From assembly GCF_025370105.1 (NCBI RefSeq), contig NZ_JANQBK010000004.1, positions 186,001 through 250,000 on the forward strand: a stretch of 64,000 nt of DNA, written 5' to 3'. Source of the DNA: Sphingomonas hylomeconis. Lineage in GTDB: Bacteria > Pseudomonadota > Alphaproteobacteria > Sphingomonadales > Sphingomonadaceae. Positions 1 through 9,397 of this stretch are shown in pieces. Under the pieces are notes generated by a model. It did not search any database and had not been told where the DNA came from. It saw only the letters and a program-made list of their open reading frames with translations. Numbering within the stretch: the stretch's first letter is position 1; each line of letters begins with the position of its first letter. Position numbers and translations under genes: made by a program.

Positions 1-106
1 GGTGATCGAACGCATCATGGCGACGGCGGCCGAGCCGGCCGTGGTGCTCGACGTGCCGCTGGGGATCGAAATCGGCACCGGCCTCAGCTGGGGTGCCGCG
101 CATTGA
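1..106 (+). CDS. polA: DNA polymerase I, C-terminal end (partial)
   Basis: Only the last 34 codons of this gene are in the window; the reading frame starts at base 2 and the TGA is at 104-106. The visible residues end in VPLGIEIGTGLSWGAAH. This resembles the extreme C-terminus of family A DNA polymerases, where a VPL..E.G.G.NW..AH pattern closes the palm domain. The stop overlaps the TTG start of the next gene (TTGA), so the two genes are probably co-transcribed. The assignment rests on about 30 residues and could change once the upstream sequence is seen. Confidence 0.6.
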   Translation, partial: VIERIMATAAEPAVVLDVPLGIEIGTGLSWGAAH

Positions 107-1635
107 GCCAGACTGGGGGGAGCCAGTCCGCAAGTGCAGTTGCCGACGGGAATGACGAGCTGAATGCGCTGGCCAAGGGCGGGCGCACCAATATCATCGG
201 CTTTCTGATGCGCCTCGTCGCGCGCCTGCCCTTCCTGTTCATCGCCGGCCGCATCTATGGCCCGGAGCAGGTCGGGCGGTTCGCGCTGGCCGTGGTGGTC
301 GTCGAACTGGCGGCCCTGGTCGCGACCCTGGGGTTGAAGCGCGGCCTGGCCCAGGCCTTGTCGAACGACGACCGCCCGGCGGTCTGCGTGGTGTGGGATG
401 CGATGGCGGTGGCGCTGATCGCCTCGCTGCTCGCCAGCGCACTGCTCGTCGCGATGCCCGAGATCATGTATCCCAACACCGCGATCCGCGGCATGGATCG
501 CTGGCTGGCGCTGATCGTGTTCGCCACCGCCTGGTCGGACATCAGCCTGGCGGCGCTCGCCTATCGCCGCAACGTCAAGGCGACGGTCACCGCGCGCGCG
601 GTGGTCGAGCCGTGGACGATCTCGATCGCGGCCTGGGCCTTCTCTTTCTATTCGCTGCGCGACGGGCTGGTCCTGTCGTACATCGCGTCGATGGCGGCGG
701 CGCTGATCGCGTCGCTGATCCCGTTCCTGCGCAGCTACGGCCTGCCCTATGGCTGGCGCCCGCGGCTCAGCATCCTGATCGATCTGGCGGTGCGCAACGC
801 GCCGCTGGCCGGTGCCGACGCGATCGAATGGGCGACGCGCAATGTCGACCGCTTCATCCTCGGCGTCATGTTCGAGCCCAAGATCGTCGGCATCTATTAC
901 ATGGCGCAGCAGGTCGCCTCGATCCCGCAGAAACTGAAGACCAGCTTCGATCCGATCCTCGGCCCGGTGGTCACCGCCGCGCTGGCGCGCGGCGACAAGG
1001 AAGCGGTGGCGCATCAGGTGCGGCAGGTGAGCTTCTGGATCATGGCGGCGCAGACCGGGCTGGCCCTGATGGGCTCGATTCCGGGCGAAGCGGTGATGGG
1101 CGTGGTCGGCCCGCAATTCGTCGCCGGTACCGCGGCGCTCGGCTTCCTGCTCACCGCGGAAGCAGCGGCATCGACCGGCGCGGTGTCGGAAGGCGCGCTC
1201 GTTTATATCGCGCGGATCCGCAATCTACTGATCTCGGCGGCCATGCTGTGCTTCCAGATCGGCTTGAGCTTCGGCTTGATCTTCGCCATCCGGCGCTGGG
1301 GCTGGCCGGTCAATTTCCAGGCCGCCGGGCCGGCGCTGGCCTTGCTGCTGTCGGTCGCGCTGACCTCGGTGATCAAGTCGAACTTCCTGTCGCACCTGCT
1401 CAAGGCGCGCGTCGCGGGATGGCGCTGGCCGATGCTGTGGGGCGCGCTTGCCGCGATCGTCGTCGGCTCGACCTTCACCTGGCTGCCCAAGCGGCTCGAA
1501 TGGCTCGAAGTGCTGCTCGGCGTGCCGGCGATCGCCGGCACCTATCTGTTCGTGATCTTCAAATGGGCGCTGACCGCGGAAGACCGGGCCTTGTTCAAGT
1601 CGATGCCGAAAGAAGGCGCGGTCGCCCCCGCCTGA
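103..1635 (+). CDS. Lipopolysaccharide/polysaccharide biosynthesis flippase (Wzx/MOP-like)
   Basis: 510-residue integral membrane protein of the polysaccharide-biosynthesis flippase type (MOP exporter superfamily). Members move lipid-linked oligosaccharides across the inner membrane. About 12 to 14 hydrophobic segments run along its length. The first follows the N-terminal stretch GGRTNIIGFLMRLVARLPF, which looks like the start of this family. I chose the TTG at 103 because it overlaps the upstream stop and keeps the hydrophilic leader of about 30 residues. No later ATG keeps the first helix intact. It is not surrounded by glycosyltransferases, so the polymer it serves cannot be named. Confidence 0.8.
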   Translation: MSQTGGSQSASAVADGNDELNALAKGGRTNIIGFLMRLVARLPFLFIAGRIYGPEQVGRFALAVVVVELAALVATLGLKRGLAQALSNDDRPAVCVVWDAMAVALIASLLASALLVAMPEIMYPNTAIRGMDRWLALIVFATAWSDISLAALAYRRNVKATVTARAVVEPWTISIAAWAFSFYSLRDGLVLSYIASMAAALIASLIPFLRSYGLPYGWRPRLSILIDLAVRNAPLAGADAIEWATRNVDRFILGVMFEPKIVGIYYMAQQVASIPQKLKTSFDPILGPVVTAALARGDKEAVAHQVRQVSFWIMAAQTGLALMGSIPGEAVMGVVGPQFVAGTAALGFLLTAEAAASTGAVSEGALVYIARIRNLLISAAMLCFQIGLSFGLIFAIRRWGWPVNFQAAGPALALLLSVALTSVIKSNFLSHLLKARVAGWRWPMLWGALAAIVVGSTFTWLPKRLEWLEVLLGVPAIAGTYLFVIFKWALTAEDRALFKSMPKEGAVAPA

Positions 1636-1639
1636 TACC

Positions 1640-1786
1640 ATCATCCTGAACGCGATTCAGGATCCATCGCGCCACGCGGACGAACCTGCCGGCACCACAT
1701 CCACACCGCCCGGCGACGGCATGCTCCCCAGGCTGAGGAGCATGCCGCCCGATGGATGCTGAATCGCGTTCAGCATGACGGTCGAT
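1640..1786. repeat. Dispersed intergenic palindrome, family A, copy 1
   Basis: Two hairpins in opposite orientation flank a spacer. The left one is ATCCTGAA-N5-TTCAGGAT (1643-1663) and the right one is ATGCTGAA-N5-TTCAGCAT (1755-1776), followed by GACG. A third dyad, GGCATGCTCC ... GGAGCATGCC (1718-1746), sits between them. Five related elements occur in this window. Here it lies between the flippase and purH, which converge, so it may also end transcription. Confidence 0.8.
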
Positions 1787-1797
1787 GGGGCGGGGTA

Positions 1798-3369
1798 TCA
1801 GTGGCGGAAGTGCCGCATCCCGGTGAACACCATCGCCAGCCCGGCCTCGTCCGCAGCGGCGATCACATCCGCGTCGCGGATCGAGCCGCCCGGCTGGATC
1901 ACCGCCGTCGCGCCCGCCTCGACCGCCGCCAGCAGGCCATCGGCGAACGGGAAGAACGCGTCGGAGGCGACTGCCGAGCCGATCGTGCGCGGCGTTTCCC
2001 AGCCGGCCTTGTCGGCGGCATCCTTAGCCTTCCACGCGGCGATACGCGCGGATTCGAGCCGGTTCATCTGCCCCGCGCCGATCCCCGCGGTGCTGCCGCC
2101 CTTGGCATAGACGATCGCGTTGGACTTGACGTGCTTGGCCACCGTCCAGGCGAAGCGGCAATCGGCCAGTTCTTCGGGCGTGGGCTGCCGCTTGGTCACC
2201 ATCTTGAGGTCGGCGTCGGTCAGCATGCCATTGTCGCGCGTCTGGATCAGCCAGCCCCCGGTGATCGACTTGGCCTGCAGCCCCGGCCGCGCGGCATCGG
2301 GCAGATCGCCGGTGAGCAGCAGGCGCAGGTTCTTCTTGGCGGCGAAAATCTCCAGCGCTTCGTCATCGGCATCCGGCGCGATGACCACTTCGGTAAAGAT
2401 GCCGGTGATCGCGCGCGCCGTTTCGGCATCGAGCGGGCGGTTGAGCGCGATGATCCCGCCGAACGCCGATACCGTGTCGCAGGCGAACGCGGCATTGTAC
2501 GCCTCGATCAGCGTCGCGCCGCTGGCCACGCCGCACGGATTGGCATGCTTGACGATCACCACGCTGGGGCCGGCATCGCGGAACTCGGCGATCAGTTCGA
2601 GCGCGGCATCGGCATCGTTGAGATTGTTGTAGCTCAGTTCCTTGCCCTGCACCTGGGCGGCTTGGCCGATGCCCCGTGTCGTCGCGCCGGCGGTGGTGTA
2701 GAATGCCGCCTGCTGGTGCGGGTTCTCGCCGTAGCGCAGCGCTGCGCCGCGCTCGAGCACGATCGGCAGCGTGGCCGGGAATGCCTCGCCCTGATCCTCT
2801 TGCGCGAACCAGCCGGCGATCGTCGAATCGTAGCTGGCGGTTGCGGTATAGGCTTTCGCGGCGAGCTTCGTGCGATCGGCCAGCGTCGTGCTGCCGCCGG
2901 CGACCACAGCATAGTCCTCCGGATCGGTGACGATCGCCACGCTCGCATGGTTCTTCGCCGCCGAGCGGATCATCGACGGGCCACCGATGTCGATATTCTC
3001 GATGATTTCCGCGCGTTCGGCGCCCTTGGCGACCGTCGCGGCAAATGGGTAGAGGTTGACCACGACGAGATCGATCGCGCCGATGCCGTGCGCGTCCATC
3101 GCCGCGACATGCTCGGGATTGTCGCGCACCGCGAGCAGCCCGCCATGCACCACCGGATGCAGCGTCTTGACGCGGCCGTCCATCATCTCGGGAAAGCCGG
3201 TCAGGTCGCTGATGTCGCGGACGTCGAGCCCGGCGTCGCGCAGCGCCTTGGCGGTGCCGCCGGTCGAGACCAGCTCGACGCCATGGCCGGCCAGGCCGGT
3301 GGCGAGGTCAACGATGCCGGTCTTGTCGGACACCGACAGGAGCGCGCGGCGGATGGTGATATCGGTCAT
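1798..3369 (-). CDS. purH: Bifunctional AICAR formyltransferase / IMP cyclohydrolase
   Basis: 523-residue PurH, catalysing the last two steps of de novo IMP synthesis. The N-terminal MGS-like domain (about 1-145, opening [19 protein letters not shown]) is the cyclohydrolase. The rest is the AICAR transformylase, with the hallmark [12 protein letters not shown] segment carrying the catalytic Lys-His region. The ATG at 3369 is preceded by a GGAG ribosome-binding site. The open frame runs further upstream but that part is a shadow of the neighbouring gene. It is the last gene of a minus-strand operon rpe-heparinase-purH. The length matches the family. Confidence 0.97.
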   Translation of the reverse strand: MTDITIRRALLSVSDKTGIVDLATGLAGHGVELVSTGGTAKALRDAGLDVRDISDLTGFPEMMDGRVKTLHPVVHGGLLAVRDNPEHVAAMDAHGIGAIDLVVVNLYPFAATVAKGAERAEIIENIDIGGPSMIRSAAKNHASVAIVTDPEDYAVVAGGSTTLADRTKLAAKAYTATASYDSTIAGWFAQEDQGEAFPATLPIVLERGAALRYGENPHQQAAFYTTAGATTRGIGQAAQVQGKELSYNNLNDADAALELIAEFRDAGPSVVIVKHANPCGVASGATLIEAYNAAFACDTVSAFGGIIALNRPLDAETARAITGIFTEVVIAPDADDEALEIFAAKKNLRLLLTGDLPDAARPGLQAKSITGGWLIQTRDNGMLTDADLKMVTKRQPTPEELADCRFAWTVAKHVKSNAIVYAKGGSTAGIGAGQMNRLESARIAAWKAKDAADKAGWETPRTIGSAVASDAFFPFADGLLAAVEAGATAVIQPGGSIRDADVIAAADEAGLAMVFTGMRHFRH

Positions 3370-3394
3370 GGTAACTCCGGGATGGACGAAAGGC

Positions 3395-5122
3395 TCAATT
3401 GGCGCGCTTGAAGGCCCAGCTGATGGTGCAGCCGCCGGCGGGGGATTCGCCGCTGACGACGAGTTGCAGCGTCGGCTGCGGACGGCCATCGGCATCGATC
3501 CACAGGCTGTCCTCGACCGCCAGCGCGCCGCCGCGCACGCGAAACTGCCACAGCACGCCACCCGGCAGCCTGAGCAACGCGGCCTGGCCGTCGGCGGTCG
3601 GCGAGACCTGGATCGCGCGGCCGAGATGAAAGCGCACCGTGAAGCCGGTCTGCGCGCGCTTGCTGCGCTTGCCCGAGGGCAACAGCATGTCCTCCCCGCG
3701 CAGTTCGCGCCCCTCGCTCGCCAGCGTGAGCTGGCGGCGATGCAGGAAACCGTAGCGCCGCACATAACCGTCATGGCTGGCCTCGAGCCGGCTCGACGTA
3801 TCGCTTTCCTGCCGCGCCAGCTCGACCTCGCCGACGCCGCGCCCGAGCGTGCCATCGGCATGGATCGCGGTGGAATTGCTGTCGCCGAGCGTCAGCGTCG
3901 AATGCGCCGCGGTGGTGCGCAATCCCTCGGCGAGCGTGGACGGCAACTGCGCCAGCAACGCCCGCGCGCCGCCGCAATTGACCACCAGCCGGTGCGCCCC
4001 GTCCGACAGCTCGAACGCCAGCGTCGAGGCGCAGCCGCCCTCGACCAGCCGCGCGATCGGCGGTGGCGCGGCATCGATGATCGCAACCGTATTGCCGGCG
4101 GCGAGCCGCTGATAGCCCCAGTCGCGCGCCTGGCGCAGCGGGCGCGCGCGCACGCCGGTCGCCTCGACGATCTGCGCCAGTACATCCGCTGCAACCGGGC
4201 CGCCGCCCTGCCAGCTCGACAGCGCCTTGTCCCCCAGGCACACGCCGAGCAACGCCGGCACCATTCGCGCCAGCGTTTCATGCACCGATTCCGGCGCCTC
4301 CAGCCGCCGCGCGGCATAGGTTTCGCGCAGCATCGTGAGCAGCATGATGACGTCGATCTGCGCCATCGGCGCGCGCGCGACACCGCCGCCATCGTCGAAC
4401 ACCGACAGCGACAGCGCACGCGCCAGTGCCGCTTCCATGCCCCCGCGCCGGGCATCGCCGCCGGCGATCAGCAGCCCGCCCGCGACCACGCCGCACATCG
4501 CGGCGATACGCGGCGCGCCGGGCGGCATCTTCTCGGCGCCGCGATCGATATGCCGTGCGCCGCGCGCCAGCGTGTTGAGCACGCGGCTGCGATAGACGAG
4601 ATCGGCGGAGGACAGGATCAGCGGCGCGTGCGCGGTCCAGAACAGGATCCGCCGCCCCCACAGATCGGCGCGCCATGCCGGCTCGGTCACCGTATCGGCA
4701 TGGGCGGCAAGCCAGCCGCGCATGATCTGCTCGGCGATCGGCGCGCCCTGCGCGCGCGTCGCGACGCTGGAGAGATCGCGCAGCCAGGCGAAACTGTGCA
4801 GATATTCGCTGAAGTCGCGCGAATGATCCGGCTTCGCGCCGAACAAAGCGGCGATCTCGCGTTCCTCGCCGCGCAGCATCATGGCGCCGCGCAACAGCGC
4901 CTGGCCGCGCTTGAGGTCACCGAGAAAGGGATCGTCGGGCACCGCGATCAGCTTGAGCGGATGGCGGCCCTTGAGTTTCAAACCGTGGATCGGGGTGCGC
5001 CAGGTGAGACGGTGGAAGCGCTCGGTGAGCCGCTCGGTCAGCGACAGGCCGGTATCGCCGCCGAGCCGGATCAGCCGCTTGCCTTCGTCGATACCGTCGC
5101 CGGGAGCGCCCGGCGTGCTCAC
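3395..5122 (-). CDS. Heparinase II/III family protein
   Basis: 575-residue protein with the layout of heparinase II/III-type proteins. An alpha-helical N-terminal half (opening [21 protein letters not shown]) is followed by a beta-rich C-terminal half (from about 370) with [15 protein letters not shown] and [12 protein letters not shown]. The family cleaves uronate-containing polysaccharides by beta-elimination, but many bacterial members have no tested substrate. The GTG start at 5122 overlaps the rpe stop (GTGA). Downstream, purH begins 25 bp after the TGA. No signal peptide is evident with this start. The neighbours give no clue to the substrate, and its place between rpe and purH looks like a conserved sphingomonad arrangement. 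Confidence 0.82.
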   Translation of the reverse strand: MSTPGAPGDGIDEGKRLIRLGGDTGLSLTERLTERFHRLTWRTPIHGLKLKGRHPLKLIAVPDDPFLGDLKRGQALLRGAMMLRGEEREIAALFGAKPDHSRDFSEYLHSFAWLRDLSSVATRAQGAPIAEQIMRGWLAAHADTVTEPAWRADLWGRRILFWTAHAPLILSSADLVYRSRVLNTLARGARHIDRGAEKMPPGAPRIAAMCGVVAGGLLIAGGDARRGGMEAALARALSLSVFDDGGGVARAPMAQIDVIMLLTMLRETYAARRLEAPESVHETLARMVPALLGVCLGDKALSSWQGGGPVAADVLAQIVEATGVRARPLRQARDWGYQRLAAGNTVAIIDAAPPPIARLVEGGCASTLAFELSDGAHRLVVNCGGARALLAQLPSTLAEGLRTTAAHSTLTLGDSNSTAIHADGTLGRGVGEVELARQESDTSSRLEASHDGYVRRYGFLHRRQLTLASEGRELRGEDMLLPSGKRSKRAQTGFTVRFHLGRAIQVSPTADGQAALLRLPGGVLWQFRVRGGALAVEDSLWIDADGRPQPTLQLVVSGESPAGGCTISWAFKRAN

Positions 5123-5781
5123 CCGCCCCTCAGCGCCGCGATATTCGCGGCATAAGCGGCGGGGCCGCCGCGGAACGTGGCGGTGCCGGCAACCAGCACA
5201 TCGGCGCCCGCCGCGATCGCGCGCGGTGCGGTCGCCTGGTCGATCCCGCCATCGACTTCGAGATCGATGGTCAGCCCGGCCTTGTCGATCATCTTGCGGA
5301 TCGCCTCGATCTTGCGCAGCTGGCTCTCGATGAAGCCCTGCCCGCCGAAACCGGGATTGACGCTCATCACCAGCACCAGATCGAGTTCCTCGAGCAGATA
5401 ATCGAGCGCCTTGGCCGGCGTCTGCGGCGTCAGCACGACGCCGGCGCGCTTGCCCAGGCCCTTGATGCGCTGGACGGTGCGGTGCGTATGCGGCCCCGCC
5501 TCGACATGCACGCTGATCGTGTCGGCGCCGGCATTGGCGAAATCTTCGAGGAACGCGTCGACCGGCGCGATCATCAGGTGCACGTCGAGCGGCTTGGCGG
5601 TGTGCGGGCGGATCGCCTTCACCACCGCGGGGCCGATCGTGATGTTGGGCACGAAATGCCCGTCCATCACGTCGACATGGATCCAGTCGGCCCCGGCAGC
5701 GTCGATCGCGCGCACTTCCTCGCCCAATTTGGCGAAATCTGCGGACAGGATCGAGGGCGCGATGCGGACGGGGGCTTGCAT
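5119..5781 (-). CDS. rpe: Ribulose-phosphate 3-epimerase
   Basis: 220-residue TIM-barrel enzyme interconverting ribulose 5-phosphate and xylulose 5-phosphate in the pentose phosphate and Calvin pathways. It opens [19 protein letters not shown] and contains the metal/catalytic motifs [16 protein letters not shown] and EVDGGID, followed by a C-terminal phosphate-binding [12 protein letters not shown] segment. The ATG at 5781 gives the usual family length and is preceded by AGGAT. The frame open further upstream is not needed. The TGA overlaps the GTG start of the heparinase-like gene, indicating translational coupling. Confidence 0.96.
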   Translation of the reverse strand: MQAPVRIAPSILSADFAKLGEEVRAIDAAGADWIHVDVMDGHFVPNITIGPAVVKAIRPHTAKPLDVHLMIAPVDAFLEDFANAGADTISVHVEAGPHTHRTVQRIKGLGKRAGVVLTPQTPAKALDYLLEELDLVLVMSVNPGFGGQGFIESQLRKIEAIRKMIDKAGLTIDLEVDGGIDQATAPRAIAAGADVLVAGTATFRGGPAAYAANIAALRGG

Positions 5782-5908
5782 GCGCGATCCTGTAGCATGA
5801 CGGCCCGCGCCGACAACCCGGCTTGGCAGCAACTTCATCCTCCCCCGGCCAGGGGATCGTCACTCTCCGCGTGCCACCTGCTCCTGGAGAGACCTATGCA
5901 TACCTACC

Positions 5909-6006
5909 CGTCACCCCGGACTCGTTCCGGGGTCCGCCGGGACACGCGCTCTCAAGCCGTTGATTTTGCGGCACCGTGGCCCCCGGACTAAGTCCGGGGT
6001 GACGAT
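5909..6006. repeat. Dispersed intergenic palindrome, family A, copy 2
   Basis: Left hairpin ACCCCGGA-N5-TCCGGGGT (5913-5933), preceded by GTC. Right hairpin CCCCGGACT/AGTCCGGGG (5981-5999), followed by TGACG. This is the same two-hairpin layout as the copy at 1640. It occupies most of the 287-bp gap between rpe and rsmB, and no gene is visible in the remainder. Confidence 0.8.
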
Positions 6007-6068
6007 GAAGGAGACGGTTCGCTCATTTATGCATGGCCCCACGAAGGCGGGGGAGGATTTTAGGGCGC

Positions 6069-7367
6069 TTACCCGCCGTGCCGCAGGCGGACCATGAAGA
6101 AGCCGTCGCATCCGCCGACATCCGCCAGCATGCCGGGCAGGATGCGCAAATAGCCGCTGGAGTGCGGGACAAGCCCGGCAGGCAGCTCGTCCGGCCGGAT
6201 CGGATCGACCGTGAAGCGCGTATTGTTGTTGAGGAAATGATCGAGCTGCTCCTCGCCTTCGGCCGGCTCGAGCGAGCAGGTGGCGTAGACCAAAGTGCCG
6301 CCGGGCTTCACCCAGCTGGCGGCGCGGCTGAACAGGCGCGCCTGGATCGCGGCCATGTCGGCGATGACCGAGGGGCGAACGCGGTGCAGCACGTCGGGAT
6401 GGCGACGGAAGATCCCGGTCGCGCTGCACGGCGCGTCGAGCAGCACCGCATCGGCGAGCTCGGCCGGCTTCCACAGCAACGCATCGGCGGTGACCACGTC
6501 GGCGGCGAGCTGCGTACGCGCGAGATTGGCGGTCAGGCGTTCAAGCCGGGTGGGCGAATTGTCGAGCGCGGTCACGCTCCAGCCGGCGGCGGCGAGCTGC
6601 ATCGTCTTGCCGCCGGGCGCGGCGCAGATGTCGAGCGCGATGCCCGTCCCCGCCCCGATCAGCCGCGCGGGGATCGACGCGGCGATATCCTGCACCCACC
6701 AGGCGCCTTCCTCGAACCCCGGCATTTCCGGCACGTGGCCGCCGGGCAGGCGGACATGGCCGGGCATCAGCGAGCTGCCGCCGAGCTGCTCGGCCCAGTC
6801 CGCGGTGCGCGCGGCATCGGCGATCGTCAGATCGAGCGGTGGCGGCGTGGCGATCGCCAACTCAGCGCCCTCGATCGCATCGTCGCCCCAGGCGGCGTGC
6901 CAGCGGATCGCCACCGGATCGGGCAGGGTCGGCTGTTCGGGCAGCGTATCGCCGCGGCGCGACAGCGTGCCGAACACGCCGTGCACCAGCTTGCGCGGCC
7001 CGCCATCCACCAGCGGCAGCACGGTGGAGATCGCGGCATGCGCCGGCGTGCCGAGCGCGAGCGTCTGCACCAGCGCAATGCGTAGCGCGAAACGCGCCTT
7101 GGCATCGTCGGGCAGCGGCCGTGCGGTCGCCGAATCGATCAGCGCGTCGAGATCGGGCAGGCGGCGCAGCACTTCCGAGGCGATCGCGCGCGCCAGCGCC
7201 CGATCGTCGGCGCGGTCGATCCCCGCGGTCGCGCGATCGAGCACCGCTTCCAGCGGCAATCCCTGCCGCAGCACCGCATCGAGCAGTTTCAGCGCGGCGC
7301 GGCGCGCCGGGACGCCCGGCGTATCCTGGCTGTCGTTATGCGCCATCGCGCGTGGCCGTCTTTGCAT
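6069..7367 (-). CDS. rsmB: RsmB-type rRNA (cytosine-C5) methyltransferase
   Basis: 432-residue RsmB/Fmu-type m5C methyltransferase, expected to methylate C967 of 16S rRNA with S-adenosylmethionine. An N-terminal NusB-like RNA-binding domain (about 15-145) precedes the Rossmann methyltransferase domain. SAM motif I is DICAAPGGKTMQLA. The two catalytic cysteines are in DAPCSATGIFRRHPDV and VYATCSLEP. The start is uncertain. ATG 7367 gives MQRRPRAMAHND, and the internal ATG at 7346 would give a protein seven residues shorter; neither has a strong Shine-Dalgarno. It is divergent from the small DUF1674 gene. Confidence 0.93.
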   Translation of the reverse strand: MQRRPRAMAHNDSQDTPGVPARRAALKLLDAVLRQGLPLEAVLDRATAGIDRADDRALARAIASEVLRRLPDLDALIDSATARPLPDDAKARFALRIALVQTLALGTPAHAAISTVLPLVDGGPRKLVHGVFGTLSRRGDTLPEQPTLPDPVAIRWHAAWGDDAIEGAELAIATPPPLDLTIADAARTADWAEQLGGSSLMPGHVRLPGGHVPEMPGFEEGAWWVQDIAASIPARLIGAGTGIALDICAAPGGKTMQLAAAGWSVTALDNSPTRLERLTANLARTQLAADVVTADALLWKPAELADAVLLDAPCSATGIFRRHPDVLHRVRPSVIADMAAIQARLFSRAASWVKPGGTLVYATCSLEPAEGEEQLDHFLNNNTRFTVDPIRPDELPAGLVPHSSGYLRILPGMLADVGGCDGFFMVRLRHGG

Positions 7368-7473
7368 GAATCGAGAACATCATATTGCCATTGGACAGGC
7401 CGGACCCGATGTAAAGCCGTGCCGCCGCACCAAGTTGGTTGACGGGTCTGCGGCCGAGGAGGAGATTGCCGTC

Positions 7474-7659
7474 ATGGCCCAGCGCCCGCCCCATGTGAAA
7501 CCGCCGGCCTATCTGTCGAAGAACACGCCAGTGCCGACGCCCGATCCCCAGCCCGTCGCGGCGGGCGAGACCATGCCGCGCGCCCAGCAGGATCCGCTCG
7601 GGCTCGATCCGACCCGCTATGGCGATTGGGAATTGAAGGGCATCGCGATCGATTTCTGA
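7474..7659 (+). CDS. DUF1674 / SDHAF4-like small protein
   Basis: 61-residue protein whose C-terminus, DPLGLDPTRYGDWELKGIAIDF in pattern, carries the DP.RYGDWE..G...DF signature of the DUF1674/SDHAF4 family. In mitochondria SDHAF4 helps assemble succinate dehydrogenase by binding flavinylated SdhA. A bacterial role is inferred. The N-terminal half is Pro-rich and probably disordered. The ATG at 7474 follows GAGGAGGA. A longer in-frame upstream reading exists but overlaps the divergent rsmB start and looks non-coding. No sdh genes are nearby. Confidence 0.85.
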   Translation: MAQRPPHVKPPAYLSKNTPVPTPDPQPVAAGETMPRAQQDPLGLDPTRYGDWELKGIAIDF

Positions 7660-7936
7660 TCCCCGGCAAGGACACCGCCGGTCGACGGCGCGCGCGCAAA
7701 AGCCGTGCGCGGCGATGTACGCCCGCCTTCGTCCAGGTTTCAGCGGCTAGGAACTAGTCCCCAGATGCGATCGAACCTGCCGGCATTGGGGCGCCGACAG
7801 GTTCGTTTACGCAAGGGGCGCCCGTCAATTGGGGGGGTCGGGGCACCCTGTACACGTCTCTCGCCTTGGGGGGACAGACACATCTAGATACGTGACGGCG
7901 GCGCAAAAGATGCGCCGACGCCGAAATTAATTTATA
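7660..7936. other. Intergenic region without a recognisable gene
   Basis: 277 bp between the DUF1674 gene and the fasciclin gene. It contains G-runs around 7831-7843 and 7868-7873. A short hairpin GGCGCA-AAAGA-TGCGCC (7902-7918) lies just past the fasciclin stop and could act in termination on the minus strand, but it has no T-tract. A 60-codon open frame here (7705-7887) has no coding character. Confidence 0.5.
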
Positions 7937-8491
7937 TCAAGGCATCAGCACCGTGTCGATGACGTGAATCACGCCGTTCGACTGGTTGACGTCGGCGATG
8001 GTGATCTTCGCCATGCCGCCCTTGGCGTCCATCACGCCCCATCCCTTGCCCGACTTCATGAACGTGACCGTGCCGCCGTTGACGGTGGCATAGCTCGCCT
8101 TGCCGCCATGCTTCATCGCGTTGCTGGCGATCATCTTGGCGCTGATCTTGCCCGGAATGACATGATAGGTGAGGATGCCGGTCAGCGTCGCCTTGTTCTC
8201 CGGCTTGACCAATGTGTCGACCGTCCCCGCCGGCAGCTTGGCAAACGCCGCATTGGTCGGCGCGAGCACGGTGAACGGCCCGGGGCCCGACAGCGTCTCG
8301 ACCAGGCCGGCGGCCTTGACCGCGGCGACGAGCGTCGTGTGATCGGCCGAATTGACGGCATTCTCGACGATCGTCTTGGTCGGGTACATCTGCGCGCCGC
8401 CGACCATCGGATAGCCCTTGGCAAAGGCGAGCGACGAGCCGCCGGCAACGACGGCGAGCGCGACGATTGAAGCACGAAATCTCGGGGTCAT
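7937..8491 (-). CDS. Secreted fasciclin (FAS1) domain protein
   Basis: 184-residue protein with a signal peptide (1 to about 24, ending SSLAFA) and one FAS1 domain (about 40-183). The conserved boxes are visible: [41 protein letters not shown] and [15 protein letters not shown]1 proteins mediate adhesion or cell-surface interactions. It lies downstream of an ECF sigma/anti-sigma pair on the same strand, which suggests it belongs to that regulon. A GGAG site precedes the ATG and a hairpin lies in the leader (8508-8537). Confidence 0.93.
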   Translation of the reverse strand: MTPRFRASIVALAVVAGGSSLAFAKGYPMVGGAQMYPTKTIVENAVNSADHTTLVAAVKAAGLVETLSGPGPFTVLAPTNAAFAKLPAGTVDTLVKPENKATLTGILTYHVIPGKISAKMIASNAMKHGGKASYATVNGGTVTFMKSGKGWGVMDAKGGMAKITIADVNQSNGVIHVIDTVLMP

Positions 8492-8507
8492 GATGCTCTC
8501 CTGCTTG

Positions 8508-8537
8508 ATCTCCGCCGATCTGCGGAGCGGCGGAGAT
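8508..8537 (-). promoter_or_regulatory. Inverted repeat in the fasciclin leader
   Basis: ATCTCCGCC ... GGCGGAGAT, 9-bp perfect arms separated by 12 bases, immediately upstream of the ribosome-binding site of the fasciclin gene. It could be an mRNA hairpin or a protein-binding dyad. The function is not shown by the sequence. Confidence 0.4.
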
Positions 8538-8638
8538 ACGCAGGCGGGCGCAGCGAGGATGCACGCGCCAAAGCAGTTTCGATGCAGGCGCGCGCCCCCA
8601 CGCGCCCCACGCTAGGCGCGGCGCTCCGGTGCCGCGTC

Positions 8639-9397
8639 TCAGACCTGCGAGAGCTTGCCCGTGGCGATGACCGGGCCGAGCGGCTGGCCGGTCGGCGAGC
8701 CGCCGACCGCTTCCAGCGACACGGCGAGCGTCGCGCCGGCCGCGATCTGCGCGCGGTTCGCCGCCGTGACGGTGAAGGTCGAGGCGCCGGTGGTGCGCAG
8801 CAGGCCGAGCGAATGCGGCGTGCCATCCGCGCCGATGATCCACAGTTCGGCGCTCTGGTTGGCATCGGCAAGCGTCGCGGCACTGACGCGCAACCCGGCG
8901 GTCGCCGGATCGTAGACCGCGCTGACCGGCGGCCCCTTTTCGCCCGGATCGATCGCCGCGACCAGCATCGTCGCCGGTGCCGTCGGCAGCGGCGCGCTGG
9001 CCACCGGCGCCGGTGCGGGAACGGGCTGCGGCGGCGCGGGCCGCAGCACGACGATCGCGAGCAGCACGGCGGCGATCGCGCTGGCCACCGCCGTCGCGGC
9101 CGGCCACCAGCGATTCGGGCGCAGCACGGCATCCGCCTGCGGCACCCGCGGCGCATCGAGCGACCGGTCGACACGCGCCCACACCGCAGCCGAGGGCGAG
9201 GCGTCGGGCCATGCCGCGAACCAGTCGCCGAACCGGGCGCGCCACATGTCCACGTCCTGCGCGAAACCGGGTTCGGCCAGCATACGGCGCAATGCCGTGG
9301 CGCGCTCGTCGCCATCCAGCAGGCCGAGCGCCAGTTCGGCGGCCATCATGTCGGGATCGCGGCCGGGATCGTCGGGAAGGATCGTGTCGTCGCTCAT
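8639..9397 (-). CDS. Membrane anti-sigma factor (RskA-like)
   Basis: 252-residue anti-sigma factor. The cytoplasmic N-terminal part (1-97) has a zinc-free anti-sigma pattern (MMAAELALGLLDGDERATALRRML). One transmembrane helix spans about 98-118. A Pro/Ala linker follows, and then a periplasmic RskA-type domain (about 150-252, with VSLEAVGGSPTGQPLGPVI). The ATG at 9397 overlaps the stop of the ECF sigma gene (ATGA), so the pair is translationally coupled, as usual for cognate sigma/anti-sigma genes. Release of the sigma factor by regulated proteolysis is inferred from the family. Confidence 0.9.
   Translation of the reverse strand: MSDDTILPDDPGRDPDMMAAELALGLLDGDERATALRRMLAEPGFAQDVDMWRARFGDWFAAWPDASPSAAVWARVDRSLDAPRVPQADAVLRPNRWWPAATAVASAIAAVLLAIVVLRPAPPQPVPAPAPVASAPLPTAPATMLVAAIDPGEKGPPVSAVYDPATAGLRVSAATLADANQSAELWIIGADGTPHSLGLLRTTGASTFTVTAANRAQIAAGATLAVSLEAVGGSPTGQPLGPVIATGKLSQV

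Noticed and set aside
393..1649. Long open frame overlapping the flippase in another frame (418 codons)
   Set aside because: Arg/Gly/Ala-rich composition typical of GC-rich shadow frames; the flippase frame has clear membrane helices.
3370..3861. N-terminal extension of the purH frame
   Set aside because: It overlaps the heparinase-like gene in another frame, is Arg/Ala/Ser-rich, and the ATG at 3369 with GGAG gives the family N-terminus.
7705..7887. 60-codon plus-strand open frame in the intergenic region
   Set aside because: No ribosome-binding site, no recognisable motif, lies in a G-run-rich non-coding gap.
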